Source of the DNA: Saliterribacillus persicus
GTDB taxonomy: Bacteria; Bacillota; Bacilli; Bacillales; Amphibacillaceae
DNA length: 64,000 nucleotides
Assembly (NCBI RefSeq): GCF_003337485.1
Contig: NZ_QPJJ01000004.1
Location: 62,001 to 126,000 of the forward strand
Reading direction: 5' to 3'
Of the stretch, positions 36,558-45,783 are shown one piece after another. The translations under genes were made by a program, and so were the position numbers. The notes beneath the pieces are model-generated. The model did no database searches and was not told the origin of the DNA. It was given only the letters and a program-made list of their open reading frames with translations. Numbering within the stretch: position 1 is the first letter of the stretch; each line of letters opens with the position of its first letter.

Positions 36558-37334
36558 CTACTTTTTCCTTAATAGTGGTCGCTTATGTGTATGATCTACT
36601 TCTACTGGAACTCCGAAAAATTCGGTTAAGTGGTCTGTTGTTATCATCTCACTCGTATCACCTTGTGAAAAAACAGTCCCATCTTTTAGAAGAAGGGTTT
36701 TATTAAAGGTTGGAAGTATTTCGTCTACATGATGCGTTACATAAATAACAGTAGGGCTGTCTTTATCCATTGTAATTTTTTCTATAGCTTCAAGCAATTG
36801 CTCTCGTGCAATAAAGTCAAGCCCTGAAGTTGGTTCGTCTAAAATTAAAAGCTTTGGGTCGGCCATTAATGCTCGAGCAATTAAAACTCGTTGCTGTTCA
36901 CCTTGCGACAGTGTTCGATAGCTGCGATTTCCGTATTTTAAACAACCCATTTGTTTTAATAAATACTTTGCCTTCTTTCTCATCTCGTCTGTGGGTGTTT
37001 CATATAGTCCAATAGATGCAAACCCTCCACTAAGTGCAATATGATAGGCAGTATCTGCTTCATACATCCGGGCTTTTAAAGAAGCGGACACAATCCCTAT
37101 CTGCTGTCTTAAACTTTCTCCCAATACATCCTTCCCGAAGGTTTTATCCAGAACTGTCACCGATCCCTTCGTCGGAAAATAATAGGCTCCTAGCATATGT
37201 AAAAGAGCAGTTTTACCTGCACCATTTAAGCCTAACAATACCCAATGGTCTCCATTATCGATTTCCCAATTCACATCAGAAAGAATCCAATTTCCATCTT
37301 TTTTCAATGCAACATCTTTTAGTGATAAAATCAT
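36558..37334 (-). CDS. ABC transporter ATP-binding protein, YlmA-like
   Basis: 258 residues. Walker A GLNGAGKTALL, signature TLSQGEQQRVLIARAL, Walker B LLILDEPTSGLD and switch His in VTHHVDEI. Similar to Bacillus YlmA, an orphan ATPase of unknown role (often compared with PhrA/ModF-like proteins). ATG 37334 has AGGAGGAG 8 nt upstream; longer readings do not. No permease is adjacent other than the BASS carrier, which is not an ABC permease. Confidence 0.82.
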   Translation of the reverse strand: MILSLKDVALKKDGNWILSDVNWEIDNGDHWVLLGLNGAGKTALLHMLGAYYFPTKGSVTVLDKTFGKDVLGESLRQQIGIVSASLKARMYEADTAYHIALSGGFASIGLYETPTDEMRKKAKYLLKQMGCLKYGNRSYRTLSQGEQQRVLIARALMADPKLLILDEPTSGLDFIAREQLLEAIEKITMDKDSPTVIYVTHHVDEILPTFNKTLLLKDGTVFSQGDTSEMITTDHLTEFFGVPVEVDHTHKRPLLRKK

Positions 37335-37421
37335 TGCTCTATCTCCTCCTGATTTCACGTCTTCTTTCTATTATATAGTAGTAGAAAAATAAACAAAAAT
37401 AATGTTTTTTTATAAAAACTA

Positions 37422-37451
37422 TTGAAAATGATTCTCATTATCATGTATAAT
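37422..37451 (+). promoter_or_regulatory. Strong promoter overlapped by a double Fur box
   Basis: TTGAAA (37422-37427), 18-nt spacer, TATAAT (37446-37451). Two overlapping 7-1-7 Fur motifs, 37423-37437 and 37429-37443, each match TGATAAT-N-ATTATCA at 12 of 14 and fill the -35 and spacer. The arrangement predicts repression by Fur when iron is plentiful. Confidence 0.75.
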
Positions 37452-37457
37452 GAATTT

Positions 37458-37579
37458 GTGATATTTAGATGTATCATACACTCCCTATACACATAATCTT
37501 TTGTTACCCCCAAACAACAAAAGCTTTAGGGTGATTCCTATTCAATGAGAGAAGTATTCCGTTACTTCTCTCTTTTTTT
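37458..37579 (+). ncRNA. Candidate Fur-regulated small RNA with C-rich loop
   Basis: About 120 nt from the predicted start site to a classical terminator. It has no ORF with a ribosome binding site. It contains ACTCCCT in a likely unpaired stretch (around 37480), and a hairpin CTTTTGTT/AACAAAAG whose loop holds CCCCC (37507-37511). The terminator is a 10-bp stem GAGAGAAGTA/TACTTCTCTC plus seven T. Unpaired C-rich motifs can pair with GGAGG-type ribosome binding sites, as known for iron-sparing FsrA of B. subtilis. Identity with FsrA is not claimed; function is inferred. Confidence 0.65.
37547..37579 (+). terminator. Terminator of the candidate small RNA
   Basis: GAGAGAAGTA/TACTTCTCTC stem, 6-nt loop TTCCGT, T7 tract; it separates the small RNA from katA. 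Confidence 0.9.
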
Positions 37580-37589
37580 ATACACTTAA

Positions 37590-37639
37590 TTAAAATAATT
37601 ATAAATAAACATTGATTTTTATTAAATTTGTATTATAAT
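37590..37639 (+). promoter_or_regulatory. katA promoter with PerR box
   Basis: TTGATT (37612-37617), 16-nt spacer, TATAAT (37634-37639), about 60 bp before katA. TTAAAATAATTATAA (37590-37604) matches the Per box TTATAATNATTATAA at 13 of 14 fixed positions and adjoins the -35. Peroxide-responsive derepression is likely. Confidence 0.6.
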
Positions 37640-37700
37640 AAAAGATGTATTCTCTTTTACGGAAAAATACATTAATTTTTAAAGGAGAGGTGTTAATCGA

Positions 37701-39170
37701 ATGAGTGAAGAAAAAAAATACCTAACAACTGCTACTGGTACACCGGTAGGAGACAATCAGAATTCCCTTACAGCAGGTCATCGAGGACCTACTTTAATCC
37801 AAGACGTACATTTATTAGAAAAACTTGCACACTTTAACCGTGAACGTGTTCCGGAACGTGTTGTACATGCCAAAGGCGGAGGTGCTCATGGTTATTTTGA
37901 AGTGACGAATGATGTATCTAAATATACAAAAGCAGATTTCCTATCAGAGGTTGGTAAAAAAACACCGATGTTTATCCGTTTTTCAACTGTTGCAGGTGAA
38001 TTAGGTTCAGCAGATACTGTTCGTGATCCACGTGGTTTTGCAGTTAAATTCTATACGGAAGAAGGAAACTACGACTTAGTCGGAAATAACACACCTGTAT
38101 TCTTTATTCGTGATGCTATTAAATTCCCTGACTTTATTCATACACAAAAAAGAAATCCACAAACACACTTAAAGGATGCGAATGCTACATGGGATTTCTG
38201 GTCTTTATCACCAGAATCATTGCATCAAATAAGTATCCTTCATTCCGATCGCGGTATACCTGCAACTTGGAGACACATGAACGGGTATGGCAGTCATACA
38301 TTTAAATGGGTAAATAAAGATGGAGAAGCATTCTTCATTAAATATCACTTCAAAACAGATCAAGGCGTGAAAAATCTAGATACTGATTTAGCAAGTAAGC
38401 TTGCTTCAGATAATCCAGATTATCATATTGAAGATCTATTCAACGCTATTGAAGATGGTAACTTACCTTCATGGACACTTAAGGTTCAAATTATGCCAGC
38501 TGCTGATGCGAATACGTATCGCTATGATCCATTTGATGTTACCAAAGTATGGTCACACCAAGACTATCCACTAATCGAAGTTGGTCGAATGGTTTTAGAT
38601 CGAAATCCTGAAAACTATTTTGCAGAAGTAGAACAAGCTGCCTTTTCTCCTGGTAACTTTGTACCTGGTGTTGAAGCTTCTCCTGACAAAATGCTACAAG
38701 GGCGTTTATTCGGTTACTCTGATGCACACCGATATCGTATTGGTGCGAACCATGAAGCATTACCAATTAATCGTGCAAAATCACCTGTTAACCATTATCA
38801 ACGTGATGGCTTTATGCGCTTTGATGGCAATGGTGGATCATCTGTTAACTACGAGCCGAATAGCGTAGATGGACCAAAAGAAACACCTGAAAACAAAACT
38901 ACTCCTTATGGAGTGGAAGGATTCGCTGATAGCGTACCATACGACAGTGAAGATCACTTCTCTCAACCACGCGCACTTTTCCGTGATGTTATGGATGAGG
39001 ATGAGCGTACACGCTTAATCCAAAACTTTGTTGATCACATGAGCCGCGTGGATCGCCAAGAAATATTAATTCGTCAAATCGAATTATTCTACACGGTTGA
39101 TACAGAACTAGGAACTAGAATAGCAGAAGGTTTAAATTTAGAAGTACCTGAGCATATTAAGAATAAGTAA
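37701..39170 (+). CDS. katA: Catalase (monofunctional, haem)
   Basis: 489 residues, a small-subunit clade 3 catalase that converts hydrogen peroxide to water and oxygen. The active-site His56 is in [16 protein letters not shown], the distal Asn in [10 protein letters not shown], and the haem-ligand Tyr in [24 protein letters not shown] precedes the ATG. A PerR-type box overlaps the promoter region and a terminator follows directly. Confidence 0.97.
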   Translation: MSEEKKYLTTATGTPVGDNQNSLTAGHRGPTLIQDVHLLEKLAHFNRERVPERVVHAKGGGAHGYFEVTNDVSKYTKADFLSEVGKKTPMFIRFSTVAGELGSADTVRDPRGFAVKFYTEEGNYDLVGNNTPVFFIRDAIKFPDFIHTQKRNPQTHLKDANATWDFWSLSPESLHQISILHSDRGIPATWRHMNGYGSHTFKWVNKDGEAFFIKYHFKTDQGVKNLDTDLASKLASDNPDYHIEDLFNAIEDGNLPSWTLKVQIMPAADANTYRYDPFDVTKVWSHQDYPLIEVGRMVLDRNPENYFAEVEQAAFSPGNFVPGVEASPDKMLQGRLFGYSDAHRYRIGANHEALPINRAKSPVNHYQRDGFMRFDGNGGSSVNYEPNSVDGPKETPENKTTPYGVEGFADSVPYDSEDHFSQPRALFRDVMDEDERTRLIQNFVDHMSRVDRQEILIRQIELFYTVDTELGTRIAEGLNLEVPEHIKNK

Positions 39171-39178
39171 ACCCATTG

Positions 39179-39208
39179 ATCGCCTCTATAACCTAGAGGC
39201 GATTTTTT
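39179..39208 (+). terminator. Terminator after katA
   Basis: 10-bp stem ATCGCCTCTA/TAGAGGCGAT, 5-nt loop, T tract. Confidence 0.92.
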
Positions 39209-39450
39209 ATTAGAAATCCTCAACTTCATTGATTAGATTTATATGGAATTTAATGAAGCTACTACTCTTTTTTTAAAAAAAGGTTTTAATTTTTAGAAAA
39301 AGGGGAAAATATACGCTGAAGAGAAAAAGCAAATTTGTATTATATGTGAGAATACATGACAATATCGTAGCATTTTTTAAACAAAGCGAAGGGAATGATC
39401 ATGAGCAATAGAGACGCCAATTAACCTCTAATTATCATGCTAAATTGCAT

Positions 39451-39501
39451 TTGCGCAAACTCGTTTTACCCTATATTATATAGAATGTACCATTTGCGCA
39501 A
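39451..39501 (+). promoter_or_regulatory. ectABC promoter region with paired TTGCGCAA palindromes
   Basis: CATTTGCGCAA occurs twice; the palindromic cores TTGCGCAA lie at 39451-39458 and 39494-39501, 43 bp apart (about four helical turns). They flank a TATTAT/TATATT -10 region (39472-39479), so a promoter could lie between two operator-like sites. The remainder of 39209-39450 holds no gene beyond a seven-codon ORF that I do not support. Confidence 0.45.
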
Positions 39502-39537
39502 TTCTTTAATTGCCAAATAAGAAAGGAGCAAACCGTT

Positions 39538-40047
39538 ATTAACACTGAAAAAAATCAAGCTCCAAGTGAAGTGGTGTTCTCGCATCCAACCAAACAAGAT
39601 GGAGCTGGCATGTGGGAGTTAGTCATGGAGTCTACTCTTGATACTAACTCATCTTATAAATATATTTTAATGAGTGAATATTTTTCTGAAACTTGTGTAG
39701 TGGCCAAGCAAGATGAAAAAATTGTTGGCTTTATTACCGCATTTACCCCTCCAAAAGCGTCAGATACAGTTTTCATCTGGCAAGTTGGTGTAGATGCTTC
39801 ACAACGAGGAAAAGGCATCGCATCTCGTATGCTACATTTTCTATTAAATTCTAAAAGCTCCAAGGCTATAGAATATGTTGAAGCAACTATTACTCCAACA
39901 AACAAAGCATCTCAATCTTTATTCCAAAAATTAGCTCGTGACTTTAATACAACATGTGAATCCAGCGAGTTTTTTACGGAGGATTTATTTCCAGGTGATG
40001 AACATGAGGAAGAATTAAAATTCCGAGTGGGGCCAATTAAAAGATAA
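39538..40047 (+). CDS. ectA: Diaminobutyrate acetyltransferase, apparent ATT start
   Basis: Acetylates L-2,4-diaminobutyrate with acetyl-CoA in ectoine synthesis. GNAT fold: the acetyl-CoA loop is SQRGKGIASRML after IWQVGVD, with FSETCVVAK and EATITPTNKASQSLF. No ATG, GTG or TTG suits the ribosome binding site: AAAGGAG (39522-39528) is 9 nt before ATT 39538, which would give 169 residues, the usual family length. GTG 39571 is the first ordinary start but lies 42 nt from that site and cuts 11 residues. ATT start is inferred; a sequence error is possible. Confidence 0.9.
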   Translation: MNTEKNQAPSEVVFSHPTKQDGAGMWELVMESTLDTNSSYKYILMSEYFSETCVVAKQDEKIVGFITAFTPPKASDTVFIWQVGVDASQRGKGIASRMLHFLLNSKSSKAIEYVEATITPTNKASQSLFQKLARDFNTTCESSEFFTEDLFPGDEHEEELKFRVGPIKR

Positions 40048-40104
40048 ATAATAATTATTATTAAATTTACAATTAGAATGATCTATTAAAAGGAGGATTT
40101 TATA

Positions 40105-41373
40105 ATGAGTAAGAATTTGGATATTATCAACAATTCCGAGTCTGTAGTTCGTAGTTATATTAGAAATTTCCCAACCGTGTTTACAAAAGCAAAGGGACAC
40201 AAAATGTGGGACGAAAATGGAAAAGAATTCATTGATTTCTTTTCTGGTGCAGGTGCATTAAATTACGGGCACAACGATGATAGTATGAAAGAAAAATTAA
40301 TCGAATATATAACTAAAGATGGTATTACGCACTCTTTAGATATGGCATCAGATGCAAAAGCTGATTTCTTACAAAAATTTAACGATGTTATTCTAAAGCC
40401 TAGAGATCTTGACTATAAAGTTATGTTCCCTGGACCAACTGGTACAAACACTGTAGAAAGTGCATTAAAATTAGCTCGTAAAGTTACTGGCAGAACAGAC
40501 ATTATCAGTTTTACAGGTGGCTTCCACGGTATGACAATTGGTGCATTATCTGTTACTGGTAACTCTATGAAGCGTAAAGGTGCAGGAATTCCACTTCAAA
40601 ACACAGTAACCATGGCTTATGATAACTATGTTGACCACGATACACTAGTGTATTTAGAGCGTTTCCTAGATGATAGCGGTAGTGGTGTAGCAATACCAGC
40701 AGCTATGATTGTAGAAACTGTTCAAGGTGAAGGTGGAATTAATGCCGCTCGTTTTGATTGGTTGCAAAAAATCGAGCAAATTTGTAAGCGTTGGGGCATC
40801 CTATTAATTATTGATGATGTTCAAGCCGGTATTGGCAGAACTGGTACTTTCTTCAGCTTCGAAGCTGCTGGAATTAAACCAGACATCGTTTGTCTTTCTA
40901 AATCATTAAGTGGTTATGGCTTACCTCTAGCTGTAACATTAATTAAGCCTGAATTAGATATCTGGCAGCCTGGTGAGCATAACGGTACTTTCCGTGGTAA
41001 TAACCACGCATTCGTTACAGCTACAGCGGCACTTGATTTCTGGAAAAATGATAATTTTGAAAAAGAGATTCATGAAAAGTCAGAAATTATCTACAGCTTT
41101 TTAGAACATTTAGTAGCAGATTATCCTCAACTTAAAGGTGAGGTTCGCGGCCGTGGATTCATGGTAGGAATCGCTTCTGAAGTGGAAGGATTTTCAGGTA
41201 AAATTGCTGCAAAAGCATTCGAACTTGGATTGATCATGGAAACTGCTGGACCAAATGACGAGGTATTTAAATTATTCCCACCTCTAACCATTCCAAAAGA
41301 TGAACTTCAAAGAGGTTTAGAAATTATTGAAGAAAGCATCAAAGGATTAATTAAAGAACCAGTAACTAACTAA
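40105..41373 (+). CDS. ectB: Diaminobutyrate-2-oxoglutarate transaminase
   Basis: 422-residue class III PLP aminotransferase that forms L-2,4-diaminobutyrate from aspartate semialdehyde and glutamate. Motifs: [47 protein letters not shown] (PLP Asp) and [14 protein letters not shown] (PLP Lys), then [18 protein letters not shown] precedes the ATG. Second gene of ectABC, the main osmolyte operon of moderately halophilic bacilli. Confidence 0.97.
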   Translation: MSKNLDIINNSESVVRSYIRNFPTVFTKAKGHKMWDENGKEFIDFFSGAGALNYGHNDDSMKEKLIEYITKDGITHSLDMASDAKADFLQKFNDVILKPRDLDYKVMFPGPTGTNTVESALKLARKVTGRTDIISFTGGFHGMTIGALSVTGNSMKRKGAGIPLQNTVTMAYDNYVDHDTLVYLERFLDDSGSGVAIPAAMIVETVQGEGGINAARFDWLQKIEQICKRWGILLIIDDVQAGIGRTGTFFSFEAAGIKPDIVCLSKSLSGYGLPLAVTLIKPELDIWQPGEHNGTFRGNNHAFVTATAALDFWKNDNFEKEIHEKSEIIYSFLEHLVADYPQLKGEVRGRGFMVGIASEVEGFSGKIAAKAFELGLIMETAGPNDEVFKLFPPLTIPKDELQRGLEIIEESIKGLIKEPVTN

Positions 41374-41410
41374 TATACATTCTAGGAGATAATATAGGAG
41401 GAACTAAGAT

Positions 41411-41797
41411 ATGAAAGTAGTAAGCTTAAAGGACGTACAAGGAACTGAACATGATGTAGATGGAGGTAATTGGATTAGCCGTCGTCTTATTATGAAAAAG
41501 GACAAGATGGGCTATTCTGTTAACGATACTATTATTAAAGCAGGTACAGAAACGCACATCTGGTATAAAAACCATTTAGAATCTGTATATTGTATCGAAG
41601 GTGAAGGCGAAGTTGTGACGTTGAGTGACAACAAAGTTTGGCCTATTACGAAGGATACTTTATATGCATTAGATGAAAATGATGAGCACTTATTACGTGC
41701 AAAAACGGAGATGCGTATGATTTGTGTATTTAACCCACCATTATCAGGGTTAGAAGTACATGATGAAAATGGCGTATATCCAGTAGACGAAGACTAA
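41411..41797 (+). CDS. ectC: L-ectoine synthase
   Basis: 128-residue cupin that cyclises N-acetyl-diaminobutyrate to ectoine, using Fe(II). Family blocks: [38 protein letters not shown], and [10 protein letters not shown], then a C-terminal [25 protein letters not shown] lies 9 nt before the ATG. No ectoine hydroxylase (ectD) or aspartokinase gene is adjacent, and a terminator follows. Confidence 0.97.
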   Translation: MKVVSLKDVQGTEHDVDGGNWISRRLIMKKDKMGYSVNDTIIKAGTETHIWYKNHLESVYCIEGEGEVVTLSDNKVWPITKDTLYALDENDEHLLRAKTEMRMICVFNPPLSGLEVHDENGVYPVDED

Positions 41798-41843
41798 AAT
41801 ATCCTAAAAGAAAAGTAAACATCCTAAATCCTTTTCTTATCCT

Positions 41844-41874
41844 AAAAAGCTCCCACTTATCCGGGAGCTTTTTT
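41844..41874 (+). terminator. Terminator after ectC
   Basis: 11-bp stem AAAAAGCTCCC/GGGAGCTTTTT with T tract. Confidence 0.92.
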
Positions 41875-41959
41875 CTTTTTTCGAAAAAATTAGCAATTAA
41901 CTGTATTTTGTTATACGATAATAAATAGAAGTATTTTGAAATCGTGAGGTGCTAAACGA

Positions 41960-42394
41960 ATGTCTAAGAAAGATGTAGATGATTACCTTCAAGAAGGAAT
42001 ATACGGAGCTAAAGAGATTAATCCAGATGAAAAAAGAAAATATTTAGGAACATATCGTGAGCGGGTTCTGCTAGCATTAACCCAAGCACAGGTGCGAGGC
42101 GCAAAGGGATTAAAGGAACTAGAAACAGCAATCGATCAGAATAACGATGTGCAATTATTATTAAATGGGGATATGAGCTTTCGTTTTTTTAAGCCATACC
42201 GAGATCTTTCGAGAAAAAAGAAAATAAACTACACATCCATTGCTAATAAAACAGCAACAAGTGACTATGGTTTAGTATTAACATCAAAACATGCAGTTGA
42301 TAAAGAGGATATATTTTTAAAAGAAGCAGCAGCGTCACCACCAAAGGATAAATCGGAAAAGAAGACTTGGTGGAAAAAAATATTTGGTTTATAA
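41960..42394 (+). CDS. yueI: YueI family protein (DUF1694)
   Basis: 144 residues. Family features: EEGIYGAKEINPDEKRKYLG-like opening (split here: QEGIYGAKEI, NPDEKRKYLGTYRERV), ALTQAQV, and a loop MSFRFFKPYRDLS; the C-terminal tail is Lys-rich. The fold is related to ribosomal L7Ae-like proteins in DUF1694 descriptions as I remember them, but function is unknown. GAGGTG precedes the ATG. Confidence 0.85.
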   Translation: MSKKDVDDYLQEGIYGAKEINPDEKRKYLGTYRERVLLALTQAQVRGAKGLKELETAIDQNNDVQLLLNGDMSFRFFKPYRDLSRKKKINYTSIANKTATSDYGLVLTSKHAVDKEDIFLKEAAASPPKDKSEKKTWWKKIFGL

Positions 42395-42544
42395 TCTATT
42401 TTCGTTTAACTAGATTAAAGTGAAAAATAGGTATGAAATAAGCACAGTAAAATATGGCGACCCATGCAGGAACAGCACAAGCTTGATATACTGCAAAAAA
42501 GCGGTCTTAGCTTTTTACAGAGCGATAATTGATATTGTTTAAGC

Positions 42545-42595
42545 AAAAAATAATCCGAACTGATTTGAGTTACCTCAAAATCATTTCGGATTATT
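42545..42595 (-). terminator. Terminator after the PLP aminotransferase gene
   Basis: AATAATCCGAA/TTCGGATTATT outer stem with an inner imperfect stem, followed by a T run in the minus direction. It lies between converging yueI and the aminotransferase. Confidence 0.8.
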
Positions 42596-42632
42596 CTGCG
42601 CATACGTTTCTTTTGGTCCAACTACTTCTTTT

Positions 42633-43835
42633 TTATTTACTACTTATTAATTGTTCTTCTTCTGTTTCTTCTAATACTTGAATCAACCGACCCATACCTT
42701 CTTTTATCAATTCAGGAGTAGAGTTAGTGAAATTCATTCTTAAAGTATTCTTATCCGGTTTTGACACATAAAAGGGGGATCCCGGAACAAAAGCCACACC
42801 ATTTTTAACTGCTTTTTTTAATAGTTTTGTTGTATTAAAATGCTCTGGAAGCGTTACCCAGAAAAACATTCCACCCTTAGGAACAATATATTCTAGTCCC
42901 TCTACTTTTGCAGTGGCTAATAAATCCTTCATCACAAGCATTCGCTCATAATACGTTTTACGAATTTTTTCAATATGTCCATCTAAATCAAAATCATTTA
43001 ATAAATGAACCAGTGCGTGCTGGCTTATTGAATTGGTATGAAGGTCGGTAGCTTGTTTGGCCTGTGCCATAATCCGTATAATTTGATGCGGGCCAACAAT
43101 CCAACCAATTCGCATAGCAGGCACAACCGTTTTTGAAAATGTGCTCGTATATAAAACCAAACCATTATCGTCCATAGAAGCGATGGACGGTGGTGCATCC
43201 TCTTTATCAAATTGTAGTTCACCGTATGGATCATCTTCAAAAATAACAACATGATATTTATCAGCTAATTCCAACAATTTCTTTCTGCGTTCTAAAGACC
43301 ATACTTTCCCAGTTGGATTGGAATAGGTTGGCACAACGTAAATACATTTTGGCTTTAAGCGATTTATTTTCTTTTCTAAATCAGCTAACACCATTCCATC
43401 ATCATCAGAATCAACTGCAACTACTTTCGTTTCATAGGATTCAAATACTTGAAGAGCTGCTAAATAGGTAGGATTTTCCGTTAAAATTATATCACCTTTA
43501 TTAAACATTACTCGCGAAAACAGATCAATTGCTTGCTGGCTACCTGAGGTGATTAATACGTCTTCTGCATCTCTTTTCATACCTTTTTTAGCCATCCGTT
43601 CTACCAAGGCTTCTCTTAGTTCTTTTACACCTTCTGTTTCACCGTATTGCAGCGCTTTAGCATTGCTTGTTACCGCTTTATGAAAAGCTTGATCTACCGC
43701 TTCTACTGGAAATAACCCCTCGTCAGGTAAACCACCGGCAAAGGATATAATATCACCCTGGTTAATCACTTTTAATATATCCCGAACCGCCGAAGATTTT
43801 AGATATTTTACGCGCCTGGAAAAGCCATACTTCAT
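42633..43835 (-). CDS. PLP-dependent aminotransferase, LysN/2-aminoadipate type
   Basis: 400 residues, fold-type I enzyme of the subgroup that shares its domain with MocR regulators but lacks the DNA-binding part. Motifs: ISFAGGLPDEGLFP, GSQQAIDLFSRV, PTYSNPTGKVW, and the PLP lysine in YTSTFSKTVVPAMRIGW. Such enzymes act on 2-aminoadipate, branched or aromatic amino acids; the substrate is not decided. ATG 43835 has GGAAGGA upstream. Confidence 0.85.
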   Translation of the reverse strand: MKYGFSRRVKYLKSSAVRDILKVINQGDIISFAGGLPDEGLFPVEAVDQAFHKAVTSNAKALQYGETEGVKELREALVERMAKKGMKRDAEDVLITSGSQQAIDLFSRVMFNKGDIILTENPTYLAALQVFESYETKVVAVDSDDDGMVLADLEKKINRLKPKCIYVVPTYSNPTGKVWSLERRKKLLELADKYHVVIFEDDPYGELQFDKEDAPPSIASMDDNGLVLYTSTFSKTVVPAMRIGWIVGPHQIIRIMAQAKQATDLHTNSISQHALVHLLNDFDLDGHIEKIRKTYYERMLVMKDLLATAKVEGLEYIVPKGGMFFWVTLPEHFNTTKLLKKAVKNGVAFVPGSPFYVSKPDKNTLRMNFTNSTPELIKEGMGRLIQVLEETEEEQLISSK

Positions 43836-43878
43836 TGTTCCTTCCACCTTTCACCATGTTTAGCTAGATTTTAGAGAA

Positions 43879-43906
43879 AAAACAGTTACTTTTACGAAAG
43901 TAACTG
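43879..43906 (-). terminator. Terminator after the TrpXYZ-type ABC operon
   Basis: Perfect 10-bp stem CAGTTACTTT/AAAGTAACTG with 4-nt loop, followed by a T run in the minus direction. Confidence 0.88.
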
Positions 43907-43921
43907 CTCTTTCTAGCTTTG

Positions 43922-44719
43922 TTACCCAAGGATAGCTCGATCATTTGCCATCTGTTCTCCACGAATTCGTTGAAACTCAGCCAATAGTTTTTCTATCGTT
44001 AATGCTTGTTTTTCTTCACCAGAAACTTCTAAGATAATTTGGCCTTTGTCCATCATGATTAAACGATTTCCAAGATCTAAGGCTTGCTGCATATTATGCG
44101 TTACCATTAATGTTGTAAGATTAAATTTTTCGACGACTTCCCCTGTAAGGTTTGTGATAAGCTCCGCTCTTGAAGGATCTAAAGCAGCTGTATGCTCATC
44201 TAATAATAAAATATTAGGTTCTGTAAAAGTTGCCATTAATAGCGATAATGCTTGACGCTCTCCGCCTGAAAGCATTCCTACTTTTGCATTTAAGCGATTT
44301 TCTAACCCCAAATGCAATGTCTCTAAATACTCACGGAATAATGCTTTTCGTTTTTTTGTTACACCACTTTTTAGTGTGCGTGTCTTATTTCTTGCATATG
44401 CCATCGCTAAATTTTCTTCGATCGTCATCGTTGGAGCAGTTCCAGCCATAGGATCTTGAAATACTCTTCCAATATATTGGGACCTTTTAAATTCTTTTAG
44501 CATGGTCACATCTTTATCGTCTACAATGACCGATCCGATGTCCGGTTTTAAGGAGCCTGATATCACATTCATAAGTGTGGACTTTCCAGCTCCGTTACTT
44601 CCGATTACGGTTACAAAATCACCTTGTTCGAGTTGAAGGTTCGTATGTTGTAATGCTTTTTTTTCATCTAGTGTTCCTTCATTAAAGGTGATTGAAACAT
44701 CTTTTAAATTAAGCACCAT
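43922..44719 (-). CDS. ABC transporter ATP-binding protein (TrpZ-type)
   Basis: 265 residues. Walker A GSNGAGKSTLM, signature MLSGGERQALSLLMA, Walker B ILLLDEHTAALD (unusual EH for EP) and switch His in VTHNMQQAL. Sequence and synteny (binding protein, permease, ATPase) match the COG2984-COG4120-COG1101 systems, some of which take up tryptophan or tyrosine in Firmicutes. Substrate not proven. The stop is followed by a terminator. Confidence 0.88.
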   Translation of the reverse strand: MVLNLKDVSITFNEGTLDEKKALQHTNLQLEQGDFVTVIGSNGAGKSTLMNVISGSLKPDIGSVIVDDKDVTMLKEFKRSQYIGRVFQDPMAGTAPTMTIEENLAMAYARNKTRTLKSGVTKKRKALFREYLETLHLGLENRLNAKVGMLSGGERQALSLLMATFTEPNILLLDEHTAALDPSRAELITNLTGEVVEKFNLTTLMVTHNMQQALDLGNRLIMMDKGQIILEVSGEEKQALTIEKLLAEFQRIRGEQMANDRAILG

Positions 44720-44729
44720 TAGTCTCCTC

Positions 44730-45701
44730 TCACCTATTTGCTAATTCTTGCCGCTTTCTTCGCTTTCTTGAAGCTTCTTTTTGTGCAGCTATTATTTTCG
44801 GAGCAACTAAAGCAATAATTACAAGTAGCGCTGTAATCAATCGCATATCACCTGTTTCAAGGAATTCTACCTTTAACGCTAACGTAACTACGATACGATA
44901 AACAACAGCCCCTCCAATTACAGCTAACGTTGTTCTGGCTATTGATTTTGTTCCAAATAAAGCTTCACCAATAATAACGGATGCTAATCCAATAACAATC
45001 ATACCAATACCCATACTTACATCAGCAAAACCACCATACTGGGCGACAAGAGCACCAGAAAGTGCTACCAATGCGTTTGAAATTCCTAACCCTACGATCG
45101 TTAACGTATCGGTATTCGCTGAAAAACTACGAATCATCTTTTCATTATCACCTGTAGCACGAAGCGCCAAACCAACTTCTGTCTTTAAAAAATAGTCGGT
45201 AATTAATTTAACAACAATGGTTACAATAATCATAATGATTAAAATAGCCCATGTACCAGGCACACGGTCTAAGCCTGTGTTTGTTAATAGCCCATTTAGG
45301 AAAGCATCAATTCCGAGCATTTCCCAGAAACCTTCGACATCATTAAAGATCGTCGGTTCTCGAATTAAGGCGACATTTGGTTTATCCATTATTCTTAAAT
45401 TAATCGAGTATAGTGCAATCATCATTAAAATCCCTGATAAAAGCGGATTTATTTTTCCTTTTGTATTTAATATTCCTGTAATCGTACCGGCTAAAAACCC
45501 AGCTAATGCGGCAAACACCGTCGCTAAAACAGGAGGCACTCCATTTATAATGGAAATTGCTCCTACTGCTGCTCCGGTCACAAAACTACCATCTACTGTT
45601 AGATCTGGAAAGTCTAGAATTCTGAATGAAAGATATACGCCTAATGCCATTAGCGCATATATAAAGCCAGATTCCACTGCACTAAATATAGACAAAAACA
45701 T
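44730..45701 (-). CDS. ABC transporter permease (TrpY-type)
   Basis: 323 residues, eight to nine membrane helices, of the branched-chain/ribose-like permease fold. Typical segments are GVYLSFRILDFPDLTVDGSF near the N terminus, VGLALRATGDNEKMIRSF (the coupling loop) and GIGMIVIGLASVIIGEALFG. The C terminus is Arg/Lys-rich. Middle gene of a three-gene uptake system; 10 bp from the ATPase gene. Confidence 0.9.
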   Translation of the reverse strand: MFLSIFSAVESGFIYALMALGVYLSFRILDFPDLTVDGSFVTGAAVGAISIINGVPPVLATVFAALAGFLAGTITGILNTKGKINPLLSGILMMIALYSINLRIMDKPNVALIREPTIFNDVEGFWEMLGIDAFLNGLLTNTGLDRVPGTWAILIIMIIVTIVVKLITDYFLKTEVGLALRATGDNEKMIRSFSANTDTLTIVGLGISNALVALSGALVAQYGGFADVSMGIGMIVIGLASVIIGEALFGTKSIARTTLAVIGGAVVYRIVVTLALKVEFLETGDMRLITALLVIIALVAPKIIAAQKEASRKRRKRQELANR

Positions 45702-45783
45702 GCTGTTCTTCCTTTCTCCTACAATTTACACAAGCTAGAAAAATTCGACATCCACCTTCATCGATGAATGTCGAGTTTAAATT

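Noticed and set aside
37469-37534. 21-codon ORF inside the candidate small RNA
   Set aside because: No ribosome binding site before its ATG; the loop and terminator structures explain the region better.
45217-45738. 173-codon plus-strand ORF opposite the ABC permease
   Set aside because: Antisense to a membrane protein gene; no start signals.
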